Below, piece after piece: positions 23,001 to 38,000 of a DNA stretch of 64,000 nucleotides. Under the pieces are notes generated by a model. That model made no database searches and was not told the DNA's origin. It saw nothing but the letters and a program-made list of their open reading frames with translations. Source of the DNA: Atopsyche davidsoni (Eukaryota; Arthropoda; Insecta; Trichoptera; Hydrobiosidae); contig JAILWY010000016.1 of assembly GCA_022113835.1 (NCBI GenBank), positions 1,553,501-1,617,500 of the forward strand, given 5' to 3'. The position numbers and the translations under genes are program-made. Each line of letters starts with the position of its first letter. The first letter of the stretch is position 1.

Positions 23001-26000
23001 ACAATTATAATTACAGTCGCGATTAGTATGCACGTGACTGATTTTTGTTGTGCTATGTGTAGATGTCCGGCAAGAGCGTCCCCCGCACCTTCGCCCGCCG
23101 CCCATCCACCCAGCGCTGCGTGAACGCGGTCGGGCCATCGTGGCGCCGACGCGTGCCGCCTCCCCCAGTCGCGGACAGGGCCCCATGGAGGGCAGGGTAT
23201 GGTCTTCTCCGCTTAACAGTTACTATATGGCTCCGTCCGATGAGGTTGGTCTCCCATTCTGACTCGCACTGCAAGGCTTCTAGATGCAGATGGTGGTAGT
23301 GCGCTTGTGTGCCCCGTACTCGCTGGTGTGTGATCTAACCCGATCTAACCTGCTGTGTTGTATTAAGTAATAATTATACTTACATACTGACATTATTTAA
23401 CCTCGTGCGTCATGAAATGAGTATTGATTATATTTCGACTGAATTGTGAGATATTGTAGATCTGAAACACAAATGACATTTATTTTTTTTATAACATCAA
23501 CAGGGTCAGAATGGTCTGCCAGGAACTAGAAACTCCTCAGCAGACCCTGATGGATCTTATCATTCTTATGATTTGCCCATTCATAATAATACCAGAACCA
23601 TTTTCAGATTATAATAAGATTTTGAAAATTGCTAACGGATAGTATTAAAAAAAAGCAATTGTGATTATTTATATTAGTTAATTTTTAATATACATTTAGT
23701 AAAGTAGGAATGAAAAATGCCTTGTCTTCCACATTATGATTTTATAATATATTTCCATATTGAGTTTAGAAAATCATCATTTCACTATCATTGTTCACTG
23801 TTACTCTTTTTTTGCCATTCACATAATATCAAAGACAGAAATTTGGACAAAGTTTATCATGATATAATGCATGCTAAATGTTTGTACATAACTTAGATTC
23901 TCCCTGTATAGTTTAAATTTATGTAGTAGCTGTGTTGAAGATTCACACTATAGAGATAAAATGGGTCAGCTAATGAGATGATTTATTAACGTTCATTTTA
24001 GAAATTTATTGCTCCATATAAGCCGACTTATGGCAGACCTGCAACCAAAACAACTTTACTTATCAATTTAACTTAAAGTGCAACACAATAAAAAAATATA
24101 TAATAATATGCGCATATAAAACATCTGTTCGCATCTTAATTTACCTATATGATTTAGATAGCTAGGTTGAAGATCTATGCTGTTAAGTTTTGAAGTGGAA
24201 TAATAAAATAGAGCAGCTATGATGATTTATTAACAATTCGTTTTGGCAATTTATTGGTTCAGATAAGTAGTCGGCTTATGGCAGACCTGCGGCCAAATAT
24301 TACACATGAAGTTTTATTACATTATAATATTCACTTTATGCTCTTGTGAAAAGCTTGGCTCATCTGTTGGCTTCTCTTTGAACTCACTTTAAAACAGAAA
24401 TAAAAGTATGTACTTGTTAAAATAGCTTGCACCTATTAATGTTTTGCTTCAGGGTAAAACTATTATAATTTTTTGATAATACATGACACCTCAAAGGTGA
24501 CCCGGTACTGTCTGAAAATAGGGTCTTAATATTAGACTGCTTATTTAAATATATTTTAGCTGCACAGCACACATATGGTAAAATAAAGAATTTATTGTCA
24601 ATTTTTTTTTACTGAATGCGTTTGAGATTAGTTGTGATAAATGATTATAATTGCAGTGTTTTTAAACTTTCTAGTTTGAAATTATTTTTTCTATCAAATA
24701 GTGCGTCAATTGTAACATTATGCTAGTCTACCTCGTAGTATTGTTACAAAAAAAGATAGCACATTGAGTTAAAGAAAACGACCTTGAGCTGAAAATAGAA
24801 AACTCAAATATCAGCCATTCCTTTCCAATATTTAGAAAGAAATCTTCAAGTGTAAGCAATGTTTCTAGGTAAATGATTCACGTATGAAACGAAGATAAAA
24901 TTTTTAGAAATTTCTTTCCACAGGTGAGGAGATATAAAAAAAAAAACATTGAAGTTACCTTGCCTCTGTCTACCTATTAACAAGATAAGACTGTTAAGGT
25001 AAAAAATACAGATTTATTAATCTTTGAGACTGCAATTATCACTTCATTGATTTGTTTCTTCGCCGAGTCGTAATTGAATCAGATTAGAAATAGAAGCAGC
25101 CGAAAATCGCAGATAAAAACTGGCAATGAATATTTCAAGACTTGCGTCAAGGCGCACGCACCTAATGCTTCCTTTCTGCGCTGTAAACATTTACGTTACT
25201 TGGGAATGTTCAGCTCGTGCGCCAGATCTCCCTCAGTGATACATTCGTACTTCCCGCGCTTCTTTGAACTCTGTAAAAATAATCTATTCGCCGATAACTT
25301 TCACACATGGAAGAATTTGCTTGGATGCTGAACTAAAGATACTCCTTTCATGCTCATCATTATTTTTACCATGGACTGTAAATAGCTTTGGATGTGAATA
25401 AGTTATGGTTATGACTAGATATAAGAAGTTGATAGCGAAAAATAGTGTCATTTATTTTTCATATAAATAAGAAAAACTAAATCATTTGTTCAAAATAAGA
25501 TAGAAAAATGTTGACATTTCAAAAACAATTTTAAATAATTAAATAAATTTTATCGCAGTCAGATATAATGGACTTCTTTTATATTATTATTGTTTTATTG
25601 AAATTATAAAATTATATATGCAATGGATTTCTTGTCCAAGCATGCAGTTCTTTGTGTTAGAAACTAAATTAACTGATAATTCTTAAGGTGTTCGTTCTTA
25701 TGATACAATAAACCATTCAATCAAATCTAATTTTTGTATAAATTTTATATTTTTTAGGGAACATTTGCTTATAAGGACTGCTTGTCACTGGTTTTTTTTT
25801 TGTTTAAATGGCACATAATTCATGTAGATTCTGAGGTGGCATTGGCCTACATGTGTCCCGCATACGTTCAAGTCCCCCCCACCCCTTTCGACACCATCCC
25901 GAAACCACCTCGTCGACTGGGCAGACACAAAATGAAAGTCACGCAAGGCAGATGACATAAACTTGACTTTGCCGGCAAAAACGAAAAAGAGAAACAGACG

Positions 26001-29000
26001 TGATCTCAGTAGTGTTGGTGGGCCGTAACATTTGGCAGTTACACTTCTGATCTGCTCCTATTAAACACGCACATGTGATCCGAATACCGCGTTGCACTTT
26101 GGTTCTTAGTGCCTACAGGCGTAGAGCCTGGGTTTGATTGCCACCGGCACAGGGCTTGTGACTTGTGACTGTGCTGGCGGGGAGCTATTTTTGGGGCGAC
26201 CGTTTGCCTACTGGCCTCGATATGAACGCACTCGGAGGAACGCCAAACTCTCGCCCGCACTAATCTTAATTAACTGTCATCCGACTGATCAGTTGCGCAT
26301 TCGATTGATGAATTATAAGTTTTTTTATTTATCAATTTTCTATGTGCAAATTTAGAAAACTAACATCTGTGGTATATTAATATGAATTTCTCAATTCATC
26401 CACAATCCAAGACAGACTTGTTCGATGGTTCATTTACACAGCAAATATAAATAGCTAGGATATTATAATGTTTTTAACTGTGAGTTCTTTCACCTTTAGC
26501 TGAAAGTGCTCATAGTTTAAAATGTTTAGCTATTTATATTTGTTGTATTTGTTCTTAATTAAAAATAATATCAATGTGCTTATTGAAAAGTGAAATTTTA
26601 TTTTTTTTGTAGTTTTTTTTTGTACTATGAATAAATCAAAAGAAATATAATTATATAAAGTATTAGTAGACTTAAGTTTTGCTTTTTGAATGAATAAGTA
26701 TAATTTTAATCACTACACCATTAACACATTCAAATATTGAAGAATTTTGAACTATCTTGTTTTATTAACTAACAATACAAAAAGGGTTTTCTAAAAAGTT
26801 CCTCCAATTGAAATACAGATTTCAGAACTATTCATAAACATTTATTTTTGTAAAATACTTGTTAATTTTTTTTAATATTTAAAAGTGCTAGTACAAAACT
26901 AATTTCATAATTTTAGCTTAGAAACATCAAGGACACTAAAAAAAATGTCATGAATGAAACTATATTCTGTAAGAAAAAAATAACTTTTTAATTATTTTAT
27001 GTTGGTCTATGTTTCAACGTCGTGTAACCATTTGAAAAATATATCAATATACTCAGATGTCTCAATAAATGGAGATTAACACACGCTTGACTCTATAATC
27101 TCGTCAGTCAAATGATGAAGTGTGAGTTATTGACACGTTGGCACACCATCAAGAAATAGCTTCGTCTCTATTACTTCCTTCCCACCTAAAGGCGCAAAAA
27201 AACCAGTGACTAAAAATACAGCAGCCTAAAATTACTTTTAAAAATCACAGATCGGTAAATGCACCATAAATATCGGGCTATTTAAATCTGTCTATGGCCA
27301 TGTGCCACGAGCGCTTGGCTTTCCTGATAAGCCGGCTTTTCCATTCATTGTTTTTCCGATTGTCTCACAGTTCATTACATTACTATTACTATAAAGGTAC
27401 GTGCGGTCGTGGCGTGACGAAGGAGCTTGGTATGCGAGCCAGCAGAGCTCTTGCCAAGCAGACGCCGCACCAAAAGCGTTCTTGGAAATTAAATTTCACC
27501 AATCGAATATCTTAACGCAATTGATTATTATTCTGCAACTCGAAATATCTAGACTATAATTATATATTTTTTGTATATGGTTTTTTTTAATAGAATTACG
27601 AGTCAATCTCGTGTTAAAACAAATATGGATTTCGATTCTCATTATTATCAATTATCTTAGTAATTAAATAATTAGCTTACTGGAATATTAAGATAATTAT
27701 AATTTTTTTATAAGAAATGAATTAAAACGTCACACAGGATGCATAAAGTGCCTACCAGTAAAATTGTAATTACTTTAATGTTCTCTGCAATAAATTAACA
27801 TTAAACGATTCCCTAGCGAAACGTTAGTGCTTAATGTGCTCTATTTGCCTAGAGAAGACCCAGGCATCCGCGGGTTCACAAATATATATACAGGATTATA
27901 AGACGAAAGTAACGACTAATAATTTAAGTTTTTTTGCTATCTCGATTCTTACAATAGCTATAAATACCTAACAGCTGTTGAGTGTTGCTGGGTTATATTT
28001 TAGGCTAACATTAGTGCTTGGTTTTTTAGGCTATATTTAGTGCAAAGTTGTACGGCAGGGACAGAGACTATGAACGAAAGGTCTGGCTGGGCTATTTATA
28101 TATTCTGTTAGCTTTTTTTAACTCCACACAACATCTGTTTATATTATGGACTTTATATTGCCTCTTGATTTCTTTAAATGACTTTATTGCCTTCAGAGCA
28201 TACCACGTGTCTCACACCTTCGTTAAATGGGATTCTATTAAAACTTATTGAAAAAATTTCAGAGCTTGGCCATTCGTTGACACGTGATAATATCTTTATT
28301 ATATGTATATTGAGCGATCTTCTCAACTTTTTTATGCGACTAGTTTCTAATCATCGTCAAGTAAAACTATCCTTGTTTAAATATGCTATCTGCTAATTTG
28401 CTATCACTCTGCTTGAAGATAGCAGTCTAGTATGTTGGTAAAACTAGTTGCGTCAAAAAAATAAAAAGTGGGATTATCGCTGATTATTATTTAATAAAAA
28501 TATTATAAGGGAATTCCGCCGAATGCTTGCTCACTTTCAGTTATACTTGACAGTGCAGTTATATGATCCTTAAACTATATCAGTTTATAGCTGTTAAAGA
28601 AAAATGTTTCTATTCTAAAGTTCATTATAAGCTAAGCAGAATTGATTCCGCTGGGATATTTAGTATCTCCAATAAACTTATCTAACATTTTATATGCCCA
28701 GAGGTAATCTATTATTATATTGACCAAAGAATACACCTTGGCATGAGAATATACTTATACTCATGACTAATTATATATAGAATGGTAGGAGATGTGACTA
28801 TGCATTGAAAAATTTTCTTCCGAACCGAATATGAAAGTGTACTAAAAATATGCATTTGTATTTTTATTTGATAATATGTCATAACAGTGGCATTTATAAA
28901 AGAAGTTTTATTTAAATATAAAAATTAAAATGGAGCTAGAAATTTTCCTATCGAAAACGCATAAGATAATAAAATTGATACATATAAGTGTGTTTTCTAT

Positions 29001-32000
29001 ACTGTTAGTCATATTCATTGTCAATTCAAAACTAGGTAATTTTCATACATAGGTTATTAATGTGGAAACCAAAAGATTATTGGTACAATGTCTTGAGTAA
29101 TGTGTGAAAGTCATGTGTGTTGAAGGGACAGAAAAATATGCATTTGCGTTACTTAAATAACAATTTTTTTAATACACGTAATTTGTAAATAACGGATTTC
29201 TGTATCTGTTTTAACAAATTTAGAAAGCGTTTGTTGCTTGACAACACGAGGACCCATAAGAGCTCATTTTTATGTGGAATAGTTAACATTTACCAAGAAA
29301 TATGGTGCTTGCGTCACTGTGTTGCTAAGCGGCAGTTATAATAATTTTTTTGTGAATATAAAATATATTTTTATCTTTGTTATATGTGGTTTAATATTAA
29401 AACACCTTTAAAGAGTAACTATACTTTACTCATCAGACCATAGGCGGTCTGCGATCCATAGTCATTGGGCAGTGATCACAAATTACTTATTGGACTATGG
29501 TGACTTGCTGCACACTCCGGATTGTGACGACTGGAGTGTGATTGTGACTTATGGGTGAAGACTGTTTTTTGCAGCATGCTTATCTAATGCATTGTGTTGC
29601 AGCCCATGCCGATGGGTGGCATGCGCCCCCCGATGGGAGGGGCTGGAGGGGTGGTGCCGCCGCCCAAGTCTACCTCTGTGGGTGTGTTGATGCCGCTCTA
29701 CACCACCTGCATCGTCATCTTCTTCCTCTACACTATCTTCAAGGTATCAAATGTGTGGCTATAAGACAGTATGACTATCTAATTTTATTAAATTTTATCA
29801 TGAACATATTAGTGCATTTACACACGAAACTACTCAAAAGTACATGAAACGTTTGGTTTCTCACAAGGCACTACTAAAATGTAAATAATTTGAAACTCAT
29901 CTATGAGATAGAATACTGTCTACAGTATGCTATTGAATTGAAATAAAAAGGGTATTGGAATGCTGAGTCTGATCTTAGATTCCATCGTCTTACAACGGAA
30001 AGCTAATTTCATGAATTGGAAGCGAATTCCTGGAGTAATAAATATTCTAACTCAGATATTCGGAACCAAGTGTTTGTTAACTTTAGTACTCAATAAAATT
30101 AAAAGTGGAAGACATGCAAGTCACAGAGACAACTGTGGCTGTGTCCGACTTGTTCCATCTTTGGTATTTGGTTTTTATCAAATAAAAACTGTTTGATAGG
30201 GTTTATTTTTGAGGGATTGTATCTTTATAGCAAAAAACAAACTATATTACCAACTGTCTCTTTTTACACAGCATATATATAATGTTATTATACAATAAAA
30301 ATATTTGTAATATTCACAATTATTATCGATTTCACATATTGCTGTGTTTTGATTGAATGACTTTTATTCAGATGCTGTTCAAACGCTCAGGCTCTGCTGA
30401 TGGACCCCAGGCATTCGAAGAGCTGAAGTCTGACCCCACCTTCCGCAGAAAAGTTTTCAATGAGCCTGGGCGAAGCAACCGCTCTTCGCCTGAATCAAAC
30501 AAACTGGGTAAGTACCAACTGAACATCTTATTCCCTCTTATATAAGATATTGGACACACGCTGTTTAATCTGTCGGGTGTGGTGAAGGCACGTGGGCTTC
30601 TTATAAAAGTTTGGGAAGAATTTTGAGATATTTGCAAAATTTTCAGTTTCTCCTAAAATTAGAATTTTTACTGTTGGAAATTTAATTCCAACAGTGCCCA
30701 TCAAAATGAAACCCCTGTTCTGGTTAAAAATGTATATATTTTTAGGTAAATGAAACTTTTTAAAGAAATAAATGTATTTAAATAGTTGATTCACAATATA
30801 ACAATTATCACTTTTGTAACTCTTTGTTAATTTTACACTATTATATGAATTCAAAGATGTTAATTAGGATCCATTTTAGGCTATTGTTATTCAGAATAAG
30901 ATCGTTCTCAACCTTCTACACATATTATGAAATCGTCTGATAAGTATTTAATGGTCATTTATAGATCTTGAAGTACTGCTAAAGCAATCTGGCATAAATG
31001 TGCCACTAATAAAGTTAGTTTAAAAAATATTACGGGTAGAGGGTTAAGACATTTTTCCATTTAAATTTCATATCTAAGGCACAATTTTCAATTGATTATA
31101 CTATCATTACATAACATACATGCAATTACACTTTATGAATAGGTGTTTATTCATTGTGAATTAGAGAAGCCAGTATCAAAGACAGACATATGCAATTATT
31201 TATTTTTAAGACGTAGACTTTTATAACACCAAAGAAGTATACTAAAATATTGTTTGACAGCATTTTCCCTTTTTAGGGCTTTGTCAAATTTTACCTTGTC
31301 TTGTGGAAGCGCTCACTTTAAAAAATATTTAATAGTTTGCATTTAGGAGACCTAAAAATATTAGAAAAGAATGCATATGCCTGACTTTGGAAATCATTTT
31401 ATAAGTTTTAAATTTATGCCATATTTTGGGTCATCTGTAAATATATTTTTTTCCATTTTTTTTTTTAAATCAATCTGCACGCAGGTTACATATTATATAT
31501 AAACAATACTCATAGAGACAGTGTAATATAAACATATAAAGTACCCATTTTGCATTCCTCATGCAACATAGGTTTTAAAAGACATCTCAATTAATGCATA
31601 TGAAACACATTCACGCTGCAAAGGACCCAAAGAGAGAGACACAAGTAAGATATTATTTTATTTATACTATTTGTTAGTGCATTATTCAGGATCACGGAGG
31701 AATAACAGGATTTGCTCACGTCATCGCAGGCTTGACTAAATTTAGAGTACGCGGCCACGACACAACCATCTCACTTACATAACATCAACTGTGCAATCGG
31801 CCGTTTGGTCTCTGTCAATAATCTCCACGTAATGTTGCCATCCAAGACGCTTCGTTTTACACTGCTCACCTGATCGTTTGCATTTCCACTTAGCAGTGGA
31901 TTTTTGATGTTGCTTGGATACGACCATTATGACCCTGATAGATGCAAAATTAATTAGTTATTAAGTCTTGTTTGGAATCTGTTCCACAATCAGTGCTGCT

Positions 32001-35000
32001 GAAGTCTTGGAAAATTGGAATTTGAAGAAGTCTTTGTGTAGGGCTTTTAGATCTTTTACCTAGATACACAAATTATAAAACATTTTCATTTAGTTGAATA
32101 TAATTAAAATTATTACAAGAAATGGGGTTACTAGCCTTTTTGAAAAGTCGAAGTTTAAAACAGGCCTTCATTGAATTTGTTGGAAGCTACGAGTGCAAAC
32201 TTTGACAGCATAGAAGTAGATTATGAAGCCATTTTTCATGATGGCATTGAAAAAATGCCGACTTATTCATTTGATGATGAGATGGGATATTTGATTCCCA
32301 GGGATTGTTTATTCTACATTTATTTACATTATTATTATGGAAGCTTCCTTCAAACACCTGTTTTTCAATTTTTTGCTTGAACTGATTGAGGTACATTTTA
32401 CGATCAGGTGTTATTAATACAATATTATCTTAAAATGCTTACTTTTAAAATCACTAACATAATAGACCTAGAGAACAATATTCACTGTATTATTCAGTCT
32501 TTCACTGAATGAATCAAAGTAACAATGGTTTAAAAAAATCATATTTCACTTTTTATTTTATGATTTTTACAATCATTTCAGTTGAAGGACACATAAACTC
32601 ACATATTCATATAAATCTGCTTTAGTGAATGTTTCTGAATAAGACGGTGATAGTCTGACACGTCAGGAAAAGATATTAAAGGGTTGAGTTAGACGTTCAT
32701 TCTCTTTATGAGAAAGTACATTAGAGTTATCACCGGACGTAGTGTATGATTTTGAATAAAATTTGGATTAAAATTGTGAGGTTTTCCCGTGAGACTCATT
32801 GAGAGTGCAAGAGTTAAAATGTACGCAGGTGACCTACAAATTTAGGTCGAGTTATAAAAATACATAAATCGCCTAACTGAGATAAAAAAAGTTTAAATTT
32901 TTAGTTAAGGTCAGACGGTTACAATAATGAGCATTTGAAATGTTAAAAAGTTTGTAATTTTGCTCAAATACCCTGTTTATAGTCTGGTGTGGATAACCGA
33001 TTTTTTTGCATCGAATTTGGGCTGCAATCAAAGCTCATGATGATCATGACTGTGAGTCAAGTTATCTGTGGTTTTTGTGATTCAAAATCATCCACTGCTC
33101 TCCTAATATTAAGCGTATCTAACACCGTCTACCTAATATTCTGCTACCGTCGTAAGATGGTGATGATCATGAAAGTAGTGCTACGATCAATATTGATTCT
33201 CTTATTTATAAAATATTGTTATGTTATCTGGTGACAAATGATTATGCTTTGGTGTTTTAGAAATACCACTCAATTAGTACGGTGGCATTTTCAAAATTAT
33301 TTTCTTACGCCATGTTTTCATGAAGAAAAGCAAGAATCTCTGGAAATATTTTTTTGTGAGCTATTTTGCAAAAACTCGTAAATAACTTGTATATTTAAGT
33401 TAAAACAATGTGTATTTTGTTGTCATTACAAAAAAATTAAATTCATAAAATATTGTGCATACCTCAATGATTTTATGAGATGACATTTTTTGTAATAAAT
33501 ACACGTATGGTCGCAGTCTGCTTGTAGAATTCAGTTATATCATTTTGTATGTATCTTTAATTGTAAAATAAAATGAATCAAATCGATGAATAAAATAAAA
33601 ATTCATAAATAATAAATCATACTTCCAAGAACCATAACAACATGATACATTTGTCACCAAACATTCGGTTTGATTTGAATATTAAATTCAGTTGAAATGA
33701 GAATTGAAAGATCAGAGCACTTCTTGCTTGCTACCAATGCCAACATAACAGCGGAGGGTCGAGTGTTGAATGAGTGTTTGTGGGGCCCAGGGGACGAGGA
33801 GTTGGACGTCCTCCGCCGGCGGCTGGCGGAGACGGAGTACGCCATGGAGAGGATCGTGCAGCAGATGCAGGGCCCGCTCACCGGGCAGGTCAGCTGCAAG
33901 GCCGGCACCGGGCCCGACGTGCGCCGGATACTCGAGGAAACTTGCTTTCTGATGCCCTCATACTGCCAACTAAATCCCAAATTTGAATGCTTCAAACAAT
34001 CACTACTGTTTTATTCCATGTGCATCTTAAAATCAATCTGATAGGTTCCGGCCATTAATTGGTCTGCTATTCCGTAACTATCAGTTAGTTCAGATCCAAA
34101 GCGAGTTTCCTCTGCGTCCCTTGGTCGGTTTGAGAACTTCACGGAGCCTTATACATAGCATAGTTTTCTTTATTTTGTTCACACGTGTTGTTCCTCCACA
34201 GCGTTGTATACCAAGGTAGCTGCTTGTGTTGTTTGGCATGGTGGAACTTGCAGACGTTTCATTCTCATACAAAAAGAGCTGTCGCGACAGTTGTCTTCAA
34301 ATTGGTTTCACCCTCAACAATCCACCGCCTAATTGTTTGCAATTAGCACAAGTACTCGGAGGCGTATCTAATTTTGAAACCAATTTTAAGATGTCCCAAG
34401 AACACATGCAGCCACAAGACCTTAAAATGTCTACTAATGTATAGCCTAGACACTCACAATGATCTAGAGCCGTTCCTTTCAACTCTCAATAAAGTGCTGG
34501 TTAGGTAATATTTAACAAACGTTAATCTTTGAAAAACCACAATAAATATGGTTTGCTGGAGCAAAAATGCTTTCTATTTGAATTAATAAAAAAAAATTGT
34601 CTTGAGAAATGGTCAATACATCTAAAACTTCTAAATTGTTTCAGAAAGCTGTTATGTAAATAATGACATTGAAAAAGTTTATAATTTCTATTTACAGCTA
34701 TCATAAATTATAGGCATTTATAGTTTATAATATCATCTACAGCTCCGAGTTCTCATAAAATAAATTAAATGAACCAAAAAAAGATTTTTGATATATTCTA
34801 ATGCAGCACTTCACTGAGTGGTGAAAAGTAAGGCTCACAGTGTAATTTAATATGTTTTGATTCTTAACTAGTTGCTAGTGATTGGAGTATTAATTCTAGT
34901 CCCTCTAGGTTTCCGGAATGTTCTGACATGATATTCCCATAGTGGCATTTTCCGGTCTTGTGTTTGCATTTCTTACCATACAACCTATGACTTATTTTTT

Positions 35001-38000
35001 TACATGTAATTGTGGTTTCTCTCTTGAATAATGAGATGTTTCATTGCAAATATCGAAAAGGGATTTTATTATTCCCGTTGAAATTGTTTGGGTTCATTTT
35101 TGTCAGGCTGTCAAAATTGAAGGTTATGTAAATTTGACAGCTCGATAACAGCGAACTCGAGAGGAAAAAAAATTCAGTATGTCTGTTTATTTTATTTTTT
35201 CAATTGCTAATATATGTTTCAATTGAAAGATAAATAAGAACCGCATTAATTACGTTAACCCATTGACTTTATACAAAGGATCTTTCCGTTGAGTCTCTGC
35301 GCTGATTGTATTTATGCGCACACGGTGACTTTTTTCAATGACTTATTAAAATTGACTTAAAATAAGTTAATCTTGAAAGTGAGTCTCAGTAGATTGAGTA
35401 GATGAAGCATTTTGTTTGAAATTCCATTATGAAGTCAACCGGTTATGTAAAAATTCAAATGTCTTCAAATCAAAAAAAATAATATGTATTTGTTATATTT
35501 TGGTAAACAATGAGATTGTTATCGCTTTTTTGTTATGTGCATTATTCTTAATAATATTCTTATAAAGTCTCTATCGTTCTTTGGGGTTCAATAAATTACA
35601 ATTTAGTTTACAAAAAAAGTGAGTCCTGGATACATTTTTAAAAATTTATAATCATTAAAATATTTAACACATTAGTAAAGTTAGTATCCACCTATTGCCG
35701 TATTCACAGTCCTTTGTTAAAGCAGATCTAAGGAATAATTGTTAAACAAAGTTATAGCTTGCAGCCCTCTATCAAATTTGGTTGGGTAGAACAGACGAGT
35801 GAAAGTAATGAGAGAATAATAATTGCGTGAAAGGATTCTTCATACATACTCATTCAGACTGCTCATATCAAAACACCAATCTCAGAATTTCACAATGTGC
35901 GAATTCCAGAGATTTGGTGGCAGCTAAGCTTTCAATTCTTTGAAACAAATTGAACATTTTTTAAATCTGCTTTATTCAAGAATTCTTAGTAAGATTATAA
36001 CAGAAACAGACTGCTGACAACGAGAGTGTAAAACACAACAGAGAAGCGATGCAGTCTCGATTTTAAAAATATAATTTGCAAATTGTCTAATGCTTATTTG
36101 GGGCTCCCCCGTAGAGGTTGATATTAAAGCGGTATGGTTGTTTTTGTTTTATCTGGGTGTCGCCGGCAGTCGTTAACGCCATATCAGGTTTGGTAGCAGA
36201 AGTTCGGCAGCAGATGGAGGAGACCGATCACAACAGTGTAGCTCAGGTAGACGCGAGCCTCCCCGGCTGTCTTCAGCCACATGTACTAAACGCCCGTGAC
36301 GCATGCTGTCTTTTGGTTTCCGTTTCACTTGCATCAGCTCCTATATTGCTCAGTTCATGATGGAGGATCTTCAGAATAGACTTTCAGCACCCTCGCTCTC
36401 TGCTGCTCACTCTCCTGAACACCCATGCTGCGATATTATGCTGGTCACGGTGTCATTTCAATTTTACTTTTTAAACCTTTTATTATACGTAAAACATAAA
36501 AATTAAACTAAAAGAGCTCAACCAATGTAATTCTTTGTTCGCTCAGTGCTAGATACTTTCTAGATACAGATGTTCTCCATTTTTACAAGTGAATCACAAA
36601 TTGACCTTATTGAGTTTCAGTTTTGGCAAAATGACAATTTTGCCAAAAAAAGTGGCATTTTGTATATATATGATAAAATTAGCAATTAATCGCACGCCTG
36701 ATTTTGTGTGGTCGGTGACGGTTTGTTAACATGGCAAGTGTATAAAATTATTAATTAATATATAATTTTAACTATGATATATAGAATTAATTGCTAATCG
36801 ATTCAGAGTTATAAGAATAAAATATTTATTTGTAGACTGTGTATTGACATATTACGACTGATGAAAAAATCAATACCGTGACCAACTTGAATAAAAATGC
36901 TTGTGGTGTTTGAGAAAATGTGCAAAAAGAAGTGATGGTGTATTTACTCAATTTCAATTATTATTTGCCATTTAATTAGTTTTTCATTACATTTATTTGC
37001 ACAGTAAAAATTAGTATTTAAATCTACAGATCTTTTGTCAGTAATGTAATTGTAAATAGTTTGTTTCAAATGGTTTCTCCTTCATAAAACACACTCGTAG
37101 ATTTTGAACATGTACATATGGCAGAAGCAGCCAGTGCGGGAAATAAAAACCTGCAGATTTATTTTACATGTCGAGATAATTGCAGTTTGAAGAAAAATGA
37201 AACAAACATGCTTTTGTAATAATGGTTTTTTAAAAGGCAAACTTGCAGCTCAACTAACACACCTCACACTCTACACTCCGGATGTATTTACACAAAATTA
37301 AATTCTCAACATTTGCAACTCGACGAAATTTTTATGGTCGTCTAACGCGCAATTAGTTCAGAGTTAATGGAAGAGTGAAAATGAAATAAACAAAACTGTT
37401 TAGTTTGAAGATAAAATCTCTCTCTACTCACTCTTCTCAATCTCACTTGTATCAACTAAAACATTAAAGATTGATTAACCAAATAGATAAATATATGTTG
37501 TAATAATACTTTATTAAATAATCAGTACAAAAAGTGGTAACTTTGCCTATTCGTGATAACTTTCTTTACTTTTTGACGAAGACTGAAAAAATTGTACTCT
37601 TCACTTTTCTCGACACCCAACTTACCGAAGACAAAATAATTTCCAAGTTGTTAAGTAAATCGCATATATGGTATAACGTGTTATTTTGCTTAGTAATCAC
37701 GTGTGATTTAAATGACGAATTGGAAATGTTATTAGTCTTATTAACTGTACAAATTTTCGCCGTAGTTGCCAGTACGTAATGTATATATTTTTGTGTAAAT
37801 GTGATCTAATACACTACTCCTCCCCTCCCCATCATACCGTGATAGCTTGGTCTTCATAACTTTAAGTTTAATGTGCATTTCTTGTCCATGACACGCTATG
37901 TTGATTGATTTGACAATTTGTGTTTTTAGTTTATCCCGAACTGGCCGCACCCCCGTGGTGATGCTTCTCGATTAACAGCTTCAGTGGAAAACATTAAATG

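Larger units (their letters stand above)
20222..23062 (+). other. RIC3 intron 1
   Basis: The donor is GGTAAGT and the acceptor is TGTGTAG. Apart from the candidate cassette exon it is AT-rich and contains a tRNA-like SINE head (22809-22880). Otherwise I see nothing in it. Confidence 0.8.
23197..29602 (+). other. RIC3 intron 2
   Basis: This is a 6.4-kb AT-rich intron (donor GG|GTATGG, acceptor GTTGCAG). It holds a diverged tandem duplication (23935-24300) and tRNA-like fragments near 25840-25890 and 26095-26155. No coding segment with matching phase was seen. Confidence 0.7.

Noticed and set aside
34090..34272. Further RIC3 exon between exons 5 and 6
   Set aside because: I found no phase-0 to phase-1 segment with good splice sites in 33889-36169.
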